Part shown: positions 1 to 7,793 of the stretch, in pieces
Layout: every line of letters starts with the position of its first letter
Numbering within the stretch: position 1 is the stretch's first letter
From: Fodinibius saliphilus
GTDB taxonomy: Bacteria > Bacteroidota > Rhodothermia > Balneolales > Balneolaceae
Assembly (NCBI RefSeq): GCF_005869845.1
Contig: NZ_VAWF01000003.1
Span: forward strand, 310,001 to 374,000
DNA length: 64,000 nucleotides
Direction of reading: 5' to 3'
The notes under the pieces: generated by a model
Seen by the model: only the letters and a program-made list of their open reading frames with translations
Told to the model about the DNA's origin: nothing
Databases searched by the model: none
Translations under genes and position numbers: made by a program

Positions 1-109
1 AACATTGCATATTGGGCTTGATGAGTTTGATCGGGATGAGGACAAAAAAATAATGGGATTATTTACAATGCCATTTAGAAAAGGAAATCCTAAACAGGAC
101 AAAGAGTAA
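1..109 (+). CDS. C-terminal end of an unknown protein (partial)
   Basis: An open frame enters from the left edge and ends at a TAA at 107-109, giving about 35 residues. The tail is charged and ends in KGNPKQDKE. No domain can be recognised in so short a piece. The gene stops 8 bases before the next start, so it may be co-transcribed with the methyltransferase-like gene. The function is unknown. Confidence 0.5.
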   Translation, partial: TLHIGLDEFDRDEDKKIMGLFTMPFRKGNPKQDKE

Positions 110-117
110 ATAAATTA

Positions 118-573
118 ATGAAGCTTAAGATACCACCGGCTATAGTAACAGGTATTTTTGTAGGTTTAATGTGGGGTATCGATTACTTCTTTAATGAGGT
201 TGGATTCTTGGGGTTGCCATGGCCCAATATTATTGCGGAAGTACTATTGGCTATTGGGGTGCTGTTTGGTGTATTGAGTATCTATCAATTTCACCGTAAC
301 ACAACTACTATAGATCCCCTAAACTTAGACCAAACGGCCAGTCTTGTGACTGATGGTATCTATCAGCTTTCACGAAATCCGATGTATGTTGCCTTTTTGT
401 TGCTACTTATCGCCTATAGCTTGGTATTACAGAATATATTGAGCCTTTTTTGCGTACCACTGTTTGTAGTGTATTTGAATCGATATCAGATTGAACCCGA
501 AGAAGAAGCTTTATTGGAAAAGTTCGGGGATGAATATCGAGAGTACCGACAAGAAGTTCGTCGCTGGATATAG
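118..573 (+). CDS. ICMT/PEMT-like membrane methyltransferase family protein
   Basis: This 151-residue integral membrane protein belongs to the isoprenylcysteine carboxyl methyltransferase / phospholipid methyltransferase-like family. The family signature is visible as GIYQLSRNPMY at residues 80-90, followed by the C-terminal block with EEE at 128-130, FGDEY at 136-140 and a terminal VRRW. Hydrophobic segments lie at about 8-22, 36-56, 90-105 and 106-120. The bacterial members are mostly uncharacterised, so the methyl acceptor cannot be named. The ATG at 118 lies 8 bases after the preceding stop. Family assignment is firm; the substrate is unknown. Confidence 0.8.
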   Translation: MKLKIPPAIVTGIFVGLMWGIDYFFNEVGFLGLPWPNIIAEVLLAIGVLFGVLSIYQFHRNTTTIDPLNLDQTASLVTDGIYQLSRNPMYVAFLLLLIAYSLVLQNILSLFCVPLFVVYLNRYQIEPEEEALLEKFGDEYREYRQEVRRWI

Positions 574-611
574 GTGTTTTCAGATAGCGTAAAATTCATT
601 GTTTTCTGGAG

Positions 612-1232
612 CTATTTATCGGCCATCTCTTCTATCCATTGCATAAAAACAGAGGCGCTGTAGTCGGCAATTCCCTCTTTTTTATAGATGATTTTCCCTT
701 CCTTTGAAATTACATAGGTAGTGGGTAAATATTCGCTTTGGAATGCTATCGGAAGTCTTGAAGCTGGGAAGTAATAGGGCATATCAAACTTTCTACTTTG
801 CATAAATTGAACAGCCTTATGGGGTTCCTTATCCATAGAAAGGAGAATAAAACGAATATTTTCATGGTCCCCCACTTCATTATACAGGGTTTCAATGGTA
901 GGCATTTCTGCAACACAGGGCGGGCACCATGAAGCCCATACGTTGAGAAAAATGAGATCTCCTTTAAAGTTACTCAAGGTAGTTCTGTTTCCATTGGTTT
1001 GCAGCAACTCTAATTGATAGTCTTGTGAACTTAATATCGGACCATCTGTGGTCGTAACCTGGGAGGTATCGGCATCAAAGAGGCCGGTCCAGAGCATACC
1101 GCGTTGTAAGGTGCCTAAAACTTCGGTATGCCATCCGGTAAAGTAGAGTAGGGCAATAACAGCTCCAATGACAGACCATTCAATAAGGCTTCGTTTCCAA
1201 CTAGATTTTTTATCTTTTTCTGTAGAAGTCAT
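612..1232 (-). CDS. TlpA/ResA-like thioredoxin-fold thiol-disulfide protein
   Basis: This is a 206-residue membrane-anchored thioredoxin-like protein, probably periplasmic. Residues 1-16 are charged and cytoplasmic, residues 18-34 form one membrane span, and the AhpC/TSA-type thioredoxin domain follows from about 65. The redox motif is WCPPC with C103 and C106, and the cis-proline is in LPTTYV near the C-terminus. Family members reduce or oxidise disulfides, often for cytochrome c maturation or metal-site assembly. It is transcribed away from the phosphatase gene and has no partner in its own operon. The partner protein is unknown. Confidence 0.88.
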   Translation of the reverse strand: MTSTEKDKKSSWKRSLIEWSVIGAVIALLYFTGWHTEVLGTLQRGMLWTGLFDADTSQVTTTDGPILSSQDYQLELLQTNGNRTTLSNFKGDLIFLNVWASWCPPCVAEMPTIETLYNEVGDHENIRFILLSMDKEPHKAVQFMQSRKFDMPYYFPASRLPIAFQSEYLPTTYVISKEGKIIYKKEGIADYSASVFMQWIEEMADK

Positions 1233-1501
1233 AGCTTAAATGTAAGAAAAATATAGGTTGTCAATTGACTAATTTAGTAAGTATGAACTTTGTTTTTTGT
1301 GAGTATAGTGGAACTACATCTTGTTTTTATCCTTTTATATTGTTGGTTAATCTTGGTGGGGATGGCGTGAATAGGTCCACAGAGCCGGGAATTTTTTACG
1401 CGAAAAGAAATACCTTATTTATGAGGCAGCTGAGCTTAAATCATTTTACAGAAACATAATTCGATAATTAACGAAAAGAAGTTACTTTTAGTTATCAAAT
1501 T

Positions 1502-3166
1502 TTGACAAATAAAATAAACACGAAACTCGTGAAAAATATTAGCCTTACGCTTCTCATTATACTCATTGGAGTTCAAACAGGATGGTCACAAGATCAAGAT
1601 GCAAAGAATATAACAACGGATCGTCCCAAACTAGTAGTAGGAATTGTTGTAGACCAGATGCGATACGACTATTTACCCTTGTACTGGGATAAGTTTAAAA
1701 ATAACGGTTTTAAGCGATTGGTAAATAAGGGATTTAGTTTTACGAATAATCACTTCAATTATGTACCAACGTATACCGGCCCGGGACATGCCGCAGTCTA
1801 TACAGGGACAACACCTTCTGTGAATGGTATCGTCGGCAACTCCTGGTACGATCGTTCTATTGATGATGGTATGTATGTGGTAGCAGACTCTACGGTACAG
1901 CCGGTAGGCACCGACGGAGATACCGGGCAGATGTCCCCCCATAATTTATTGAGTACCACAATAACGGATGAGCTTAAATCAGCAAGTTCTGAGAGTAAAG
2001 TAGTAGCGGTATCTATCAAAGACAGGGGCGCTGTATTGCCTGCCGGTCACTTGGGGGATGGGGCCTATTGGTATGATGATACGAATGGACACTTTGTGAG
2101 CAGTTCTTGGTATATGTCGGAGCTACCAACATGGATGAAAGAGTTTAATGAGCGCGGCTTAGCCCGGGAATTAAGTAATAAAACTTGGAACACCTTACTG
2201 CCTATAGAACAGTATACCGAGAGTAATCCGGATGATACGCCTTATGAAGGCACCTCAGGGGATGAAGAGAAGCCGGTTTTTCCTCATGAGCTGGGGGAGT
2301 ATTCTGAAGATGAATATTGGGCAGTAAAAGGATCCCCTTTTGGAAATACCTTGATTAAGGAGCTTGCTAAAGAAGCTGTGCAGCATGAACAATTAGGCAG
2401 CGATGAAATTACTGATTTTCTTGCCGTGAGTTTTTCGTCAACTGATTACGTGGGGCACCAGTATGGGCCACATTCTATTGAGCTGCAGGATACCTATCTG
2501 CGCCTTGATCGTGATTTGGCAGACCTGCTTAGTTATCTCGACCAAAAGGTTGGTGAAGGAAATTACATGGTCTTCTTGACATCTGATCACGGGGTTGTTG
2601 ACGTTCCGGCTGAGCTCAAGGATAAAAACCTCCCGGGTGGTTATTTTGACAGTGATACTGTGATTGATCAATTGTCATCCTTTCTGAATGAGACCTATGG
2701 CTCCGGAGCATGGGTTGAGGATTATACTAACCAGCAGATCTATCTGGATCGAGAGTTAATAGCTACAGAGGAGCTTTCATTGAAACAGGTCCAAGATAAT
2801 GTGGCAGATTTTCTTCTCCAGTTTGAAGGGGTAAAATCCACAAATACAGCTTATAATTTCCAGTATAAAAGTTTTGACCACGGTCAGCAGGCAATGTATC
2901 AGCGTGGCTTTATGTATGACCGTTCAGGGGATGTGTATATTCAGCTTAAGTCGGGTTGGTTAGATTCTAACTACCCCACGGGGACCTCGCATGGTTCACC
3001 ATATAATTATGATACTCATGTTCCGCTTCTGTTTTACGGATGGAATGTGCCGCAAGGCAGTACCGGTCGCAAAACGGTTATTCCACAAATTGCTCCTACC
3101 ATCTCAACGATGTTAAATATAGCACTGCCAAGTGGTTCGCCTGCTAATGTATTGCAATTTAAATAA
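1502..3166 (+). CDS. PafA-like secreted alkaline phosphatase/phosphodiesterase superfamily enzyme
   Basis: This 554-residue exported alkaline phosphatase superfamily enzyme resembles PafA of Elizabethkingia (546 residues). Two-metal-site residues can be read: D51 (VVDQMRYD), nucleophile T92 in TYTGPGH, D315 and H319 (STDYVGH), D362 and H363 (SDHG), and H497 in GTSHGSP. The PafA-type substrate contacts N113 and the K173-x-R175 pair in SIKDRG are also present, which favours phosphate-monoester hydrolysis. Residues 11-29 look like a signal peptide ending near WSQ. The start codon is not ATG: TTG at 1502 or GTG at 1529 both leave an intact signal peptide. It stands alone between a divergent TlpA gene and convergent crcB. 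Confidence 0.9.
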   Translation: MTNKINTKLVKNISLTLLIILIGVQTGWSQDQDAKNITTDRPKLVVGIVVDQMRYDYLPLYWDKFKNNGFKRLVNKGFSFTNNHFNYVPTYTGPGHAAVYTGTTPSVNGIVGNSWYDRSIDDGMYVVADSTVQPVGTDGDTGQMSPHNLLSTTITDELKSASSESKVVAVSIKDRGAVLPAGHLGDGAYWYDDTNGHFVSSSWYMSELPTWMKEFNERGLARELSNKTWNTLLPIEQYTESNPDDTPYEGTSGDEEKPVFPHELGEYSEDEYWAVKGSPFGNTLIKELAKEAVQHEQLGSDEITDFLAVSFSSTDYVGHQYGPHSIELQDTYLRLDRDLADLLSYLDQKVGEGNYMVFLTSDHGVVDVPAELKDKNLPGGYFDSDTVIDQLSSFLNETYGSGAWVEDYTNQQIYLDRELIATEELSLKQVQDNVADFLLQFEGVKSTNTAYNFQYKSFDHGQQAMYQRGFMYDRSGDVYIQLKSGWLDSNYPTGTSHGSPYNYDTHVPLLFYGWNVPQGSTGRKTVIPQIAPTISTMLNIALPSGSPANVLQFK

Positions 3167-3231
3167 TAAGTGTTATTGGCAAACTCATCCTGAGTTTACT
3201 TAGTGCTTAACGTTTAAGAATATCAGATAAT

Positions 3232-3255
3232 AGGGCCACAATATATTGTGGCCCT
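3232..3255. terminator. Perfect 24-base palindrome, probable terminator of the phosphatase gene
   Basis: The stretch 3232-3255 is a perfect palindrome with 12-base arms (AGGGCCACAATA and its complement), 66 bases after the phosphatase stop and between convergent genes. The GC-rich base suits a terminator hairpin serving either strand, but no clean T-tract follows. A protein-binding site is the alternative. Confidence 0.5.
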
Positions 3256-3380
3256 GTTATATAATAGAGTTTTGAAATACTTTTGATACTTCGCCGGTGA
3301 GACAACTCCTTTGTAGCTGCTATTTAACTACATAGCAAAGCATTTTACAGCTTATTTCCTTCCGTATTGGTTTTTGAGTT

Positions 3381-3752
3381 TTATCCCTTGATCAAGCTAA
3401 AGCCCAACCACACAAAAAACAGCCCAAGTACAAAGCTGGCCGCGGCATACAGAAAAGCATAGCCGGTATGTTCATGTTGCAACAGCGAAAAGAACTCATA
3501 TGAAAAAGATGAGAAAGTAGTAAAGCCTCCACAAAAGCCGGTGGCCAGCAGCAGACGTGTTTGTTGACTCATGTTGCCATTTAACGAAGCTGCAATAATA
3601 ATCCCAATAAGAAAAGAGCCTACCAGGTTAACGGCTAAGGTGCCTATGGGGAATTGGGATGACCAGTTCATGTTAACATAGTAGGACACCAGATAGCGGA
3701 GTATACTGCCAAAAAATCCTCCAAGACCCACCAAAAGTATAGATTGAAGCAT
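3381..3752 (-). CDS. crcB: Fluoride exporter CrcB/Fluc
   Basis: This 123-residue, four-helix membrane protein of the CrcB/Fluc family exports fluoride through a dual-topology dimer. Characteristic segments are GGFFGSILRYLVS at 11-23, FPIGTLAVNLVGSFLIG at about 35-51 with the conserved Asn, and the glycine/phenylalanine motif GFCGGFTTFSSFSYE near the middle. The length is typical. There is one copy, so a homodimer is expected. It is the last gene of the copper-related minus-strand run, 10 bases after the PCu(A)C gene, and is probably co-transcribed. That is an odd placement, since fluoride genes are usually riboswitch-controlled. I see no crcB riboswitch upstream. Confidence 0.93.
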   Translation of the reverse strand: MLQSILLVGLGGFFGSILRYLVSYYVNMNWSSQFPIGTLAVNLVGSFLIGIIIAASLNGNMSQQTRLLLATGFCGGFTTFSSFSYEFFSLLQHEHTGYAFLYAAASFVLGLFFVWLGFSLIKG

Positions 3753-3762
3753 ATAAAAAGTT

Positions 3763-4239
3763 TTAGTTCTGCTGAATTTGTACGGGTACAGTTACTTTCT
3801 TCGCACCAAGACGGGCAAAGGTAAGTGTTACCGAAAGGGAATCTCCGATACTAAGTTCTCTGGTTATATTTTTGAGCATGAGGTGATAACCACCGGGTTC
3901 GAGACGCAATTTTTCTCCCGATGGTATGAGTTGGCTTCCGGCTGGTTCCATGGAGATAGTGCCATCTTCGTGTTTAATAGATTGATGAAGTTCCACAGAC
4001 TCGGAAATTGTACTGCTTGTGCTGACAAGAGTATCCGGGCTGGCTGTACCATTCGTAATAGTAAGGTAGATCGTTGTTGTTTGGCCTTTAGGAGCCGGTC
4101 GAGCCCACCCATTAGAAAGCTCTAGTTTTCCCAATATAACTTCATTCGTATTTTTTTCTGTTTTTGATTCCGAACTGCATCCCCAAAATATTGTGATGTT
4201 AAAAAGGATTATTAAAATAAAGGTAATTGATGGTTTCAT
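3763..4239 (-). CDS. PCu(A)C-type periplasmic copper chaperone, lipoprotein
   Basis: This is a 158-residue PCu(A)C (DUF461) copper chaperone. The signal sequence ends at a candidate lipidated C21 (FWGC). The copper motif is clear: H85, M97, then exactly 21 residues to H119-x-M121 (M-X21-HxM). Known PCu(A)C proteins carry Cu(I) to the CuA site of cytochrome oxidase, often with SCO1/SenC. The SCO1-like gene lies directly upstream and overlaps this gene by 4 bases (ATGA), so the two are translationally coupled. An outer-membrane copper-receptor-like gene is further upstream. Copper delivery is a strong inference from motif and context. Confidence 0.92.
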   Translation of the reverse strand: MKPSITFILIILFNITIFWGCSSESKTEKNTNEVILGKLELSNGWARPAPKGQTTTIYLTITNGTASPDTLVSTSSTISESVELHQSIKHEDGTISMEPAGSQLIPSGEKLRLEPGGYHLMLKNITRELSIGDSLSVTLTFARLGAKKVTVPVQIQQN

Positions 4240-4829
4240 AGGGTTCTCAACGTTTGTATGTCTTCTATTACATATTCAGGAGGAACAACACTGGCTGGGT
4301 ATTCAGAACGAATTCGTCCATTTTCGTCCATGAGATAGATAGTGTTTGAATGGCGCATATTGTAGTTGCTACTATCTTGGGCCAGTGAATCCGCAAAGGT
4401 TTTTACGGCTATAATTTCCATTTTTTTAAGCAGGGAATCCACTGTCGCTTGTTCTCCTGTTAAAAAAGTGAACTGATCGTTTAGTTTGTATTGCTGTTTG
4501 TATGATTTTAATACGTTGGGCGTATCGCGTTGGGGATCAAAAGAGATCTCTATAAATTGGATGCCGGTTGTATCTTTAAGTCCACGCTGGATGTTACTCA
4601 TGTTTGCAGTAATAGCGGGACATACATCCGGGCAGTGTGTGAAGATAAAGCTTATAACTGCAATTTCACCGCGAAAATCGTCGGGGAATTGCACACGGCT
4701 GCTGTCAGTGTTACGCAGTTGATAGGTGTTGTTGCTTAAATCATACAGCGGTTCTGGCCCGCTGTTACACGAGGCCAGAATTACCGCTGCAGAAATAGCA
4801 ATAAATAACGTAATTGCGTTATACTTCAT
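4236..4829 (-). CDS. SCO1/SenC family copper metallochaperone, lipoprotein
   Basis: This 197-residue SCO1/SenC-family thioredoxin-fold protein has a lipoprotein signal (residues 1-20, lipid-acceptor C21 in LASC). Copper ligands are present: C66 and C70 in THCPDVC, and H160 in RHSNTIYLMD. The SCO block FIEISFDPQRDTP is at 92-104. SCO proteins deliver copper to, or reduce, the CuA centre of cytochrome c oxidase subunit II in the periplasm. The gene lies 26 bases downstream of the TonB receptor and overlaps the PCu(A)C gene by 4 bases, forming a copper-uptake and delivery operon. No oxidase genes are in the window. Confidence 0.93.
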   Translation of the reverse strand: MKYNAITLFIAISAAVILASCNSGPEPLYDLSNNTYQLRNTDSSRVQFPDDFRGEIAVISFIFTHCPDVCPAITANMSNIQRGLKDTTGIQFIEISFDPQRDTPNVLKSYKQQYKLNDQFTFLTGEQATVDSLLKKMEIIAVKTFADSLAQDSSNYNMRHSNTIYLMDENGRIRSEYPASVVPPEYVIEDIQTLRTL

Positions 4830-4855
4830 AATGTGAATTTAGCTAATTGCCAGCG

Positions 4856-7165
4856 TTAAAATTTGTAGGTGATATCAAGATGGAATACTCGACCCGGTTC
4901 AGGAATGGATTGTTTGCTGAAAGGGTTTTTGGCATTCAGATGATTAACGTACTGGGTATTTGTTACATTTTCTACCCCTGCTTGCAATGATAATCGATTC
5001 CAAGCCGTTAGGCCGGTTTTTATTTCGGCTGTGAGATACCCATCTGTTGAAGTTTCTCCCCGTGTGGTAGCTACACGATCTTGTTCGGTGATCCAGTGGA
5101 ACGTACCTTCCACAAACCAAGGTCGATCAGGTGATTCATAGCGAAGTCCGCCATCAATGCCGAAGGGGGAAATCCCTAAGGCCGGTTCATTTAATGAAAT
5201 ATCTTTTCCCCAAAGGTAATGGGCACTCCCGTTAAGTGATAGTGCATTGATTATTCGGTATGAGGCTGAGAGATCAAATCCCCAGAAACACGCTTTGCCA
5301 TTAATATATCGAAATACCGTATCGGGGCTCAAGGGCAGACGTTTTTGGAGGTTTGTTGCTTCAAAGGTTATATACTCATCAAGTTGACGACCAAATAGAT
5401 TAAGGGATAGGTTCCAGGATTGGTAGGTAGCGTCAATCCAAAGGTCGGCTTGTGTACTTCGTTCGGGGTCAAGGTCGGGATTTCCCACAAACTCCGCACT
5501 GGTTTGTGCCTTACTGGCCGGAATGCGATCAGAGTAGCGTTCGGTGGCATCAGCAGTACGTACTACCGAGCCAAGACCGGCGCCTAAGGTCCAGTGCTGG
5601 TTGGCAATATAGTTCAGGGTAAAGGAGCCGCTTAAGTTGGTTTCTGATTGTTCTAAATTGGTAGATACATTATTGGCAAAAAAGTTGCTGGTAGGGCCGG
5701 CATCAGTATAAACCAGATCCAGCCGAACGGTTGATGTTGCATTTAACTGATCAGTAAAGGAATGTTTGGCTTTGGCAAAAAGTCCCAGGTCGGTGACTCT
5801 GGCATCGGGCCACATCTGGTCTACAAGGGGGAACATGGCCGGCTTCATACCTTCATTACGTCGATCAATAGTGCGTACAGCATCACGATTGGCACTGTAG
5901 ATATCTGTGCCTATTTCAAGATTCCATGAAGGAGCAGGTGTGAGTTCTGCAGTGATGTTACCACCGCTCACATGGGCACGTGCATCAACAGCAACGGCTA
6001 ATGGAAAGGGGGGCATACGATTTTGGTCTTCTTGCGCGGTGGGTTTCCCATCATTATCCATACCATGGTCAACATTGTTTATATAGGCTTGAGCCTTTAA
6101 TGAGCTGAGAATCCCGTTTTCTGGGATCCACTCCCAGTTGGCCGAATAATTATAGGTATTAAAAAAATCGGCATTGAGTAGTCGGCCGGGATAATCAAGG
6201 TTTTTTTGATTCTGATATCCTATAGAAATATCTACGTATGACTTAGAAGTAAGCGCATATCCGAATTTAGCACGAAGTTCACGGGATAGGAAGTTTCCGG
6301 GAATATTGGTGCCATTGCCAGACTCGAAATCATTGCCCTCGCGCCAGGCACCGTGTACCCAGTAGCCAAACTTACCGGTGCTGCCCCGTACTGATACGGC
6401 TTCTTCAATAGCATTAAGGTTGGAGTCGTATCCGCTGGTAATGGTCCCCCCGAAAGTTTTCGTTAGGGTATTTAGTGGTTGGGTTTCAACGTGAACGGCG
6501 CTCATATTTCCTGCCCCCCATGTTAGGGCATAGGGCCCTTTGACAACCTCAATTTTTTTTATAGCTGTTGGATCAAGATGACTCAATGGGGAATCCATAC
6601 GAGCAGGGCCGCCTGGGAAAATGCGTGTGCCATCAAGGTAGGTTCCAATTTCTGTTTCTCGTAAACCCCGGATAACAGGGTCTAGACCTGCAGGGCCCCT
6701 CCGTACGGCATCAACACCGGCAATATTTCGAAGGAGTTCTCCTGAATCTCTTGGGTTGGCTTCTTTGACTTCATTTTCTTTCATATTAGCTTCTGCAATT
6801 TGGTCGGGGCGCAGAGCTGTAATCTGTATACCATTTAAGAGCATAGAACGCGGGCTTAGTTCTATTTTTATTTCAGCTCTTTCTCCGGGAGAAAGCTGAA
6901 TCGGTTTGATTATTTTTTTAAAGCCGATGAAAGAGAAGATCAGGGTATACGAGCCGGGATCGACTTTGGAGAGGGTAAATGCCCCCTGGCCATTGCTGGA
7001 TGACCCTTTGTTGGTATTCTTAATGATTATGTTTACGCCCGGGAGCGGTTTGTTGTTTTCTTCATTGAAAACCTGTCCATTAATTGTAGCCGTTTGTTGT
7101 GCTAATGACGTGCTAAAAGCACACAAAAGTAGTACAGCGGTAGTTGTGTATTTAATAATATTCAT
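4856..7165 (-). CDS. TonB-dependent receptor, OprC/NosA-like (probable copper uptake)
   Basis: This is a 769-residue outer-membrane receptor. A signal peptide (1-22, ending LAQ) is followed by a CarboxypepD_reg-like domain (about 28-110), a plug domain (about 125-235), and a 22-strand-type barrel ending in phenylalanine (TYKF). The plug carries RGPAGLDPVIRGL, a short PARMDSP segment and EVVKGPYALTWGAGNM. These recall the plug of copper receptors OprC/NosA, which read DPVxRGL and NRMDPP. Together with the downstream SCO1 and PCu(A)C genes, this suggests copper or copper-chelate import. Receptor class is certain; copper specificity is inferred. Confidence 0.88.
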   Translation of the reverse strand: MNIIKYTTTAVLLLCAFSTSLAQQTATINGQVFNEENNKPLPGVNIIIKNTNKGSSSNGQGAFTLSKVDPGSYTLIFSFIGFKKIIKPIQLSPGERAEIKIELSPRSMLLNGIQITALRPDQIAEANMKENEVKEANPRDSGELLRNIAGVDAVRRGPAGLDPVIRGLRETEIGTYLDGTRIFPGGPARMDSPLSHLDPTAIKKIEVVKGPYALTWGAGNMSAVHVETQPLNTLTKTFGGTITSGYDSNLNAIEEAVSVRGSTGKFGYWVHGAWREGNDFESGNGTNIPGNFLSRELRAKFGYALTSKSYVDISIGYQNQKNLDYPGRLLNADFFNTYNYSANWEWIPENGILSSLKAQAYINNVDHGMDNDGKPTAQEDQNRMPPFPLAVAVDARAHVSGGNITAELTPAPSWNLEIGTDIYSANRDAVRTIDRRNEGMKPAMFPLVDQMWPDARVTDLGLFAKAKHSFTDQLNATSTVRLDLVYTDAGPTSNFFANNVSTNLEQSETNLSGSFTLNYIANQHWTLGAGLGSVVRTADATERYSDRIPASKAQTSAEFVGNPDLDPERSTQADLWIDATYQSWNLSLNLFGRQLDEYITFEATNLQKRLPLSPDTVFRYINGKACFWGFDLSASYRIINALSLNGSAHYLWGKDISLNEPALGISPFGIDGGLRYESPDRPWFVEGTFHWITEQDRVATTRGETSTDGYLTAEIKTGLTAWNRLSLQAGVENVTNTQYVNHLNAKNPFSKQSIPEPGRVFHLDITYKF

Positions 7166-7263
7166 AGTTCTGGTATTACTTAAAAATGGTTCGCGATTAT
7201 AGTTCTGTCGTTATGACTAGATATCGTCATCAAAATTGACAGAGAAGTGGAATGATGTTCGCC

Positions 7264-7644
7264 TTAACCAATTTTTGGAGGGGGAGAGGGGGGCTCAGCA
7301 AGCCAGAGAGAATAGTCTTTTATATTTCCAATATATATAGACTGGCCGGTCCTGTCGAAGTTTGGAATAGAGGGTAGAGTGTCAGTAAAGAAAAGTAAGA
7401 TTCGTGCTTGGCGATCTACTCGTTGGTGGGGTGCTTCGTGTGCCTGCTTTTCTTGTCGCTCGTGCATCTTTTTTTCGAGCTGGCACATGCCGTCACACTC
7501 TATGTCGGGATTATTCCGATTTACACAAAGCTCAGAAGTAATATGATCATAGTTGGCAATATACCATGTAAGTGGCATGGCAAAACGCACAAGTGAGCCC
7601 AGTACACATACTATCAACGATATGGTAACTGCCTTTCTGATCAT
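7264..7644 (-). CDS. Small exported Cys-containing protein heading the copper operon
   Basis: This 126-residue protein has an N-terminal hydrophobic segment (about 5-28) and a short conserved-looking motif: LCVNR at 39-43, then IECDGMCQLEKK at 49-60, giving C40, C50 and C54. A charged, His-containing stretch follows (HERQEKQAHEAPHQR). I cannot name a family with certainty. My recollection is that similar small proteins with an LCVN...C-x-G-x-C pattern sit beside TonB receptors in Bacteroidota. It lies 98 bases upstream of the receptor gene on the same strand. A metal-binding or redox role in the envelope is plausible but unproven. Confidence 0.7.
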   Translation of the reverse strand: MIRKAVTISLIVCVLGSLVRFAMPLTWYIANYDHITSELCVNRNNPDIECDGMCQLEKKMHERQEKQAHEAPHQRVDRQARILLFFTDTLPSIPNFDRTGQSIYIGNIKDYSLWLAEPPSPPPKIG

Positions 7645-7754
7645 TGATTTACTAGTTAGTCACAAAGAGAGATAGCAATTTTTATTACCTGGTTTAATTT
7701 CAACTTTCCTGTCGGGATGTCGAATATGTTATATCAGTCCCAAGCTTAAGAAGC

Positions 7755-7787
7755 AAAGATGAAGGAAGCATGAATTTCTTCATCTTT
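7755..7787 (-). terminator. Hairpin downstream of the M14 peptidase gene
   Basis: Ten-base arms (AAAGATGAAG at 7755-7764 and its complement at 7778-7787) flank a 13-base loop, 7 bases past the stop of the minus-strand peptidase gene. No strong U-tract follows on the minus strand, so termination efficiency is uncertain. Confidence 0.4.
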
Positions 7788-7793
7788 AATCGG

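Noticed and set aside
1265-1459. A 64-residue open frame between the TlpA-like and phosphatase genes
   Set aside because: Its product has no domain pattern, signal or conserved look, and it fills a divergent promoter region. Treated as chance.
3778-4125. A 115-residue plus-strand frame across the PCu(A)C gene
   Set aside because: The minus strand carries the complete copper motif; this is a shadow frame.
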